Made by a program: the position numbers and the translations under genes
Notes under the pieces: generated by a model
Database searches by the model: none
Seen by the model: the letters and a program-made list of their open reading frames with translations, nothing else
What the model was told of the DNA's origin: nothing
From: Ophiodon elongatus
Lineage: Eukaryota > Chordata > Actinopteri > Perciformes > Hexagrammidae
DNA: 64,000 nucleotides
Direction of reading: 5' to 3'
NCBI GenBank assembly: GCA_016806645.1
Contig: JACSYO010002159.1
Coordinates: forward strand, 1,093,501 to 1,157,500
Shown: piece after piece, positions 59,620-64,000 of the stretch
How positions within the stretch are numbered: the first letter of the stretch is position 1
Layout: every line of letters begins with the position of its first letter

Positions 59620-59760
59620 ATTGAATTGAACTTTATTTATTCTATTATCTATTATACTATGTTATCTTTAATTATTTTATCTAATGTGACTCTTTTCCAG
59701 GGAGACTTGGCCAAGATAGACATCAGCACAAATACAGCAAATAGTTACACACACGTCTGT
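59620..59760. repeat. Dispersed repeat fragment
   Basis: TTGAACTTTATTTATTCTA followed by CCAGGGAGACTTGGCCAAGA, CATCAGCACAAATACAG and TACACAC. This resembles a teleost interspersed repeat I remember; boundaries approximate. Confidence 0.5.
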
Positions 59761-60204
59761 ATGTACTATATTAAGGTCATATTGCCATCTAGTGGGTTGT
59801 AAAGGTATTGCATGTAGTTTTCCAACATAGATCATGACCTGACTGACAAGCCATTTTAATTAAACATACATCCTGTCCTGAAAACTGAAAAACATTGAAT
59901 GGATCTTGAAAGCATCATCTAATCTGATGCAGATAAAGATATCTGATATGACATGCGAAGGGTTTTTAGAGGCTTTCTTAATTTGATATTTTGCACATTT
60001 GCCTTTCATGGAACAATGCTCAGATACTGAAATTAAAACAGAAGTTTAAGTTCTCAATTTAGAATTTTTTTTTGTTTAATGTTGTATTCTTCACTTTAAG
60101 GATAGTAGCCTAGCAGTGGTGGAATGTATAATATAGTAATTGAGGTACTTGTACTTTACCTGCATTTTACATTTTAGGAAAATGTCTACCTCTACTATAA
60201 TTCA

Positions 60205-60304
60205 GGGGGAAATATTATCCTTATATATCTATATATATATCTATATATATATAGATAGATATATATATATATCTATCTATATATATATAGATAGATATAT
60301 ATCC
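60205..60304. repeat. Imperfect AT palindrome (TATATC/GATATA blocks)
   Basis: Alternating TATATATCTATATATATA and TATAGATAGATATATATA blocks. ATCTATCTATA and TATAGATAGAT are reverse complements, so the tract can extrude as nested hairpins. Confidence 0.85.
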
Positions 60305-62027
60305 TTATATTTGACAACTTTAGTTAGTTGCTTAACAAATTAAGATTTTCACAGACAAAAACATACTTAAAAAACATGATGTTTTCTTAAAAATAGAAAG
60401 TACCCCACACAGCTGAAACAAGTAGTTGATTCACTGATTAGTTGAGTGACAGAAAATGAATTGGCAACTGTTTTGATATTCATTTAAGTAATTTACCATG
60501 CAAAAACCTTTCGCATGTCAAATTTATTATTTAAATAATTGTTTCAGTATTTGATAGTTTCACTCTGGGCTCTGGGTAATTGTAATGTCCTTTTTCACTA
60601 TTTTTTCAAATTTTCATAAACCAAACAATCAATGGATTGATCGAGTAAAGTTGCAAATTAATCCATAACGAAAATAATCATTAGTTGCAGCCTGATGCAA
60701 AATAGTTAAAAATGAGCTGCACCTCAACCAAATCCAACAGTAAATATTGTACCTGATAAAAGCACATACCTTTCGTTGACTAACATTTTGAATGCAGGAC
60801 TTTTAATTGTCACAGTACGGGGTATGAGTACTTTTACTCAAGTAAAGGATCAGAACATCCTCCGCCCGATGTAGCCTGATTTGTCAGTGGGTTACTGCCC
60901 TGATTTGCCCTATGAGGAGTTCAGGGCCTACATTTCAGGACATGTCATTTGGACTCTTTCTTAAATCCTCCTGCTGCCCTTTGCTAAGCTGGCCTCCGGC
61001 CCAGACCTCTTAGTGAACAGTTGTGTCTGGCTCCTTTTTTTTACAGATTTTACCCTCCTCCAGTCACATTCCTTTGCTGTCAACAAAGAGACGGAGAGAG
61101 AAAAGAGTAACAGTAACACTCGTTCTCTGTGTCCATTGGGTTTCTTCAAAAAATACTAACAGACAGTGGCTCTTCTAAAAATGTGTATCACTGCTAATCC
61201 CTGTCTGGCTAACTGCTGCCTACCTCAGGATCCAGACTGCGTCTTTTTTCCTTCGATTGAAGTTTATTTGTGTAATTCTCTTTATTCCTCTGCCATTCAA
61301 CCGGCAGTGGTGACTGAAGCTTTCAGACGCTGCCTCGGGACAGTATATGTTTCAACAAGTCCTGGACTCTCTGATGTAAGATGTCGTAGAAGTGCAGTCT
61401 GTTTACATAATAGACTCTCTGCAAACTCACAAGGGAGATACATCGAGGCGTAATTCAGCCTGGTGGACCAAAGATATCCACTTTGTCCAAATCTCGCTGC
61501 TCTGTGCTTCGTCAGCAGCTTGTTCCCCCCCTTTTTTCCATTGTTCGGTTTCTTCACCTCACACTTCCACACATCTCTCACGTAGTTTCAACCTTTAACG
61601 GTGCCCCTGTACGCCTATTGTTTCTCCAAGTGTCACTGATGTTCAACAGGTCCACGGTTAGGCCGCTAGCTGTGGACAGCGTTGAAGAAACTGACGTCAA
61701 GCTGTGGAAATAAAGCTGTGGCCTGCAGGGGAGGAGCACAGGAGGAACCTAAAATGACTGCATGACTGTTTCTAATTCTTTACGAGCTACTTTCTTGGAA
61801 CGGGAGCAGCTTTTTGAGACTGAGAGTGAATCACACAAACACCTCCACACATGTTCGAGCACAAGCTCACACAAGATCTGGTGTTAATTTCTACAGCATT
61901 GGGGGGGAAAGGAGGTTTACTTGACTGTTTGAGCTTTGGTAGACAGCCGAGTTAACGGGGGACACATGGCTAAAAAAAAAAAAAAGACCAGACTTACAGT
62001 TGCTCATAGCTGTCAGCTTGTATGTCT

Positions 62028-62028
<1 letters not shown>

Positions 62029-62070
<42 letters not shown>
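62029..62070. repeat. (GT)n microsatellite
   Basis: About 40 nt of GT in the terminal gene-free region. Confidence 0.95.
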
Positions 62071-62073
<3 letters not shown>

Positions 62074-63539
62074 GGGGGTGGGAGTGGGGGGGCTAAAGGC
62101 ATATTGGCTTTCTGGATGTTTACGCATGCCATGCAGACGTAATGCATTCCTTTCTCATCCTCTCTTCCATTTCTGTCCCCATTAGGAAGGAGTGCTTTTA
62201 TTGTGTAGGCTATCTCACTGTTGAGAACTCTCCTTTCATTGTTAATAGAATTAATAGAATTTGAAAATATTACTTTAGAATAGCTTACCTAAAATATTTC
62301 TATAAAATCTTGTCCTGTTCTCTATCTTTTGAATCAAAGCTGTGGTTATTTGTTTTTTATTACAGAAACATTAGTGATTAAATGCTTCAGAAAGTCTATA
62401 TGGAATAACACAATAGAAACATGACGTTACCCTGACAGCCAGTAGGGCGAGGTGGAGGGCTTGGCCTGGCCCCTGGCATGGATGAGATGCTGCCTTCAAG
62501 TGCTATTGGAAATTTACAATACCAACCAACAAAGATAAGAACTATAACAGTATATAAATGCCACTCAATCTGATTTGCAGTGTTTAACTGTTCCTAAAAT
62601 AGAAAGCAAAATAGGGGTTCATGTGACCTCTCTGGCATATGGCTTATTGTTGGTATTTAGCTCCAGGATAGAAACTAAAATACACCACGCCCTTGAGTTG
62701 ATGATTTATTTTGCACTTAAATACATTAAAAAAAAGAAAGAATATCTTTTTTTGTCTTTCTTTTAAATTGACTTTTGCTTAATTTTACACGCTGTGTATC
62801 TATTTGATGGCATTTGTATTTTATTAGTTATCATAGGCTACAGCACTATGACATCTGCCCTCAAAGCATAGTTTATTTACTTACTTATTTACATACAACA
62901 CATGTAATACATTGCCTAAAATAAAAGAATATGTGGAACTACTTGATGATTAAATGGGTAATCCGGTCCTCAAAATCTTGACCTCACTTTAACAATTGAT
63001 GTTAAAGTTGTTAACATGAAAGTATTTAAGTATTTTGTTATTAAAGTATTTAAGTATTTTGTTATTATCAGTCATTACTTAAAAGTAGCAATATCTCAAT
63101 GTTAAACTCTATTCTAAGTAAATGTGCTGGATCCACACTTTTACTTAAGTGGAAGTAATGGCAGCTCACTAAAGCAGGAGTATTCATAAAGTATGGCCCT
63201 TGTCGGATCGCTATAGCTACATTAATGTGTAAGCATCATTTTATTATTGCGGCTGGTCAATATGAAGCTCATGTGAACTATTTTATGTATTATTGGGCAG
63301 TTTAACAATGCACCACAGTTTATACGCTGTTTTATAGGCTATTTAAACTGTTCATCCTCAAAATAATGAGCAACTACAGCTGTCAAATACATGTCAGTCG
63401 TAAAAAGAAGTGTGTAGTAACAGAGTAACAGGTAAAGAACAGGTTAAACAGAAATACTACCTATAGGCCCAGTGCTTGAGTTTTTGTTACTTTCCATACT
63501 TTCCAGCACTGCTTGTCACTCTTCTAGTTTCAGTCTGTA

Positions 63540-64000
63540 ACTTATCTGCATTCATTCGTGTTTGAACGCCACTCGCGCGCCTGGAGTTGGGGTTTCACGA
63601 GGCGCCCGTGAACGCACCGCGGGATTGTATCCTACTTTGAAGCTGGCGGGTTGGGCCAGACTCCAATGAATCCACACGGACCGACCGACCCACCGAGGGA
63701 CCGAGGGAGCGGAGAGAAGTCGGGCGCAGACACACGGGTGTAAACCTTCCAGAAACCAACGCAAAGTGTGAAAAGAGAAGTTCAGCTTTCGTGTGTGTGT
63801 GTGCGCGCGCGCGCGTGTGTGTGTGTTTGTGTGCGTGTGCTTCTTCTCGACTTCCCCTCTTTAGCTCATAGAAACCAATGTGGGATAGTGATTGGAGTTG
63901 ACAAGCCCGCTTCACTACTGTATCTACTCCCCCACCCTCCTCCACCCTCCTCCCTCCTCCTCCTCCTCCTCCCTCCTCCTCCTCTCCCGCTCCACACAAC
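63540..64000. promoter_or_regulatory. CpG- and pyrimidine-rich window edge, probable promoter/5'UTR
   Basis: CpG-dense from 63570 (CGCGCGCCTGG, CGCACCGCGGG, CCGACCGACCCACCG). A (GT/GC)n tract follows at 63797-63835, two CCAAT-type boxes (ACCAATG at about 63873; inverted ATTGG at about 63891), then a (CTC)n-rich tract at 63930-63990. This reads as the upstream region or leader of a gene starting beyond the window, most simply on the + strand. ORFs here look like composition artefacts. Confidence 0.4.

Larger units (their letters stand above)
58571..63530. other. Gene-free region, AT-rich
   Basis: No gene found. Contents seen: a dispersed repeat at 59620-59760, an AT palindrome at 60205-60304, a (GT)n tract at 62029-62070 and duplicated AAGTATTTAAGTATTTTGTTAT words near 63020-63070. 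Confidence 0.5.

Noticed and set aside
63595..63999. Minus-strand 134-aa ORF at the right edge (Glu/Gly-rich)
   Set aside because: It is driven by the (CTC)n tract and a GT/GC repeat; no domain, no splice support, repetitive composition.
1..64000. tRNA, rRNA, CRISPR or bacterial operon features
   Set aside because: No box A/B tRNA pattern, rRNA motif, regular direct-repeat/spacer array or prokaryotic gene layout was seen by eye. A dedicated scan (tRNAscan-SE, Infernal) was not possible.

Overview
The window is nuclear DNA from a ray-finned (teleost) fish, probably a percomorph. Genes are short-intron, GT-AG spliced and vertebrate in type. Long (CA)n/(GT)n/(CT)n microsatellites and teleost-type dispersed repeats are common, and there are no bacterial-style operons or Shine-Dalgarno sites. 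Human orthologues of several genes here (GRAMD1A, DACT3, C5AR1, POLR2I, PGLYRP1, SNRPD2) map to chromosome 19q13, so the window looks like a teleost segment syntenic to that arm. The family names and human locations come from memory and were not looked up.

Layout: (1) 82-5369, + strand: the 3' part of a GRAMD1/Aster cholesterol-transfer protein (VASt domain, membrane anchor, C-terminus) in ten exons, one only 12 nt long. (2) 5.4-10.3 kb: intergenic, with a 114-bp hairpin-rich tandem repeat and one candidate conserved element. (3) 10371-20986, +: complete four-exon dact3 (Dapper, Wnt antagonist) with a microsatellite-laden first intron. (4) 21765-23175, -: complement C5a receptor c5ar1 with a 5'UTR intron and a TATA box. 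(5) 24571-30503, -: an LBH-domain transcription cofactor gene, reconstructed from five exons; its 5' end is tentative. (6) 32-39.2 kb, +: a tandem C1q-domain cluster (two intact copies, one pseudogene), with a decayed multi-exon mobile/multicopy coding element on the opposite strand between them. (7) 39903-42106, +: polr2i (RNA polymerase II subunit RPB9), six exons. (8) 42886-43788, +: a short peptidoglycan-recognition protein with amidase residues. (9) 46589-47809, +: an intronless FoxG-type forkhead gene. (10) 51511-55017, +: snrpd2 (Sm-D2), whose ATG is split by an intron. (11) 55-64 kb: no gene found; two CpG-rich or conserved-looking patches, and a GC/pyrimidine-rich edge that may be the promoter of a gene beyond the window.

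Functionally the window mixes housekeeping genes (polr2i, snrpd2), developmental regulators (dact3, LBH, foxg) and innate-immunity genes (c5ar1, C1q-like, pglyrp). I did not find a convincing wholly new system. The strongest oddities are the decayed element inside the C1q cluster, the C1q copy whose N-terminus carries a GRGDS integrin-type motif, the 12-nt microexon in the GRAMD1 gene, the N-terminally extended LBH protein, and the 72-nt GT tract abutting a dact3 splice acceptor.
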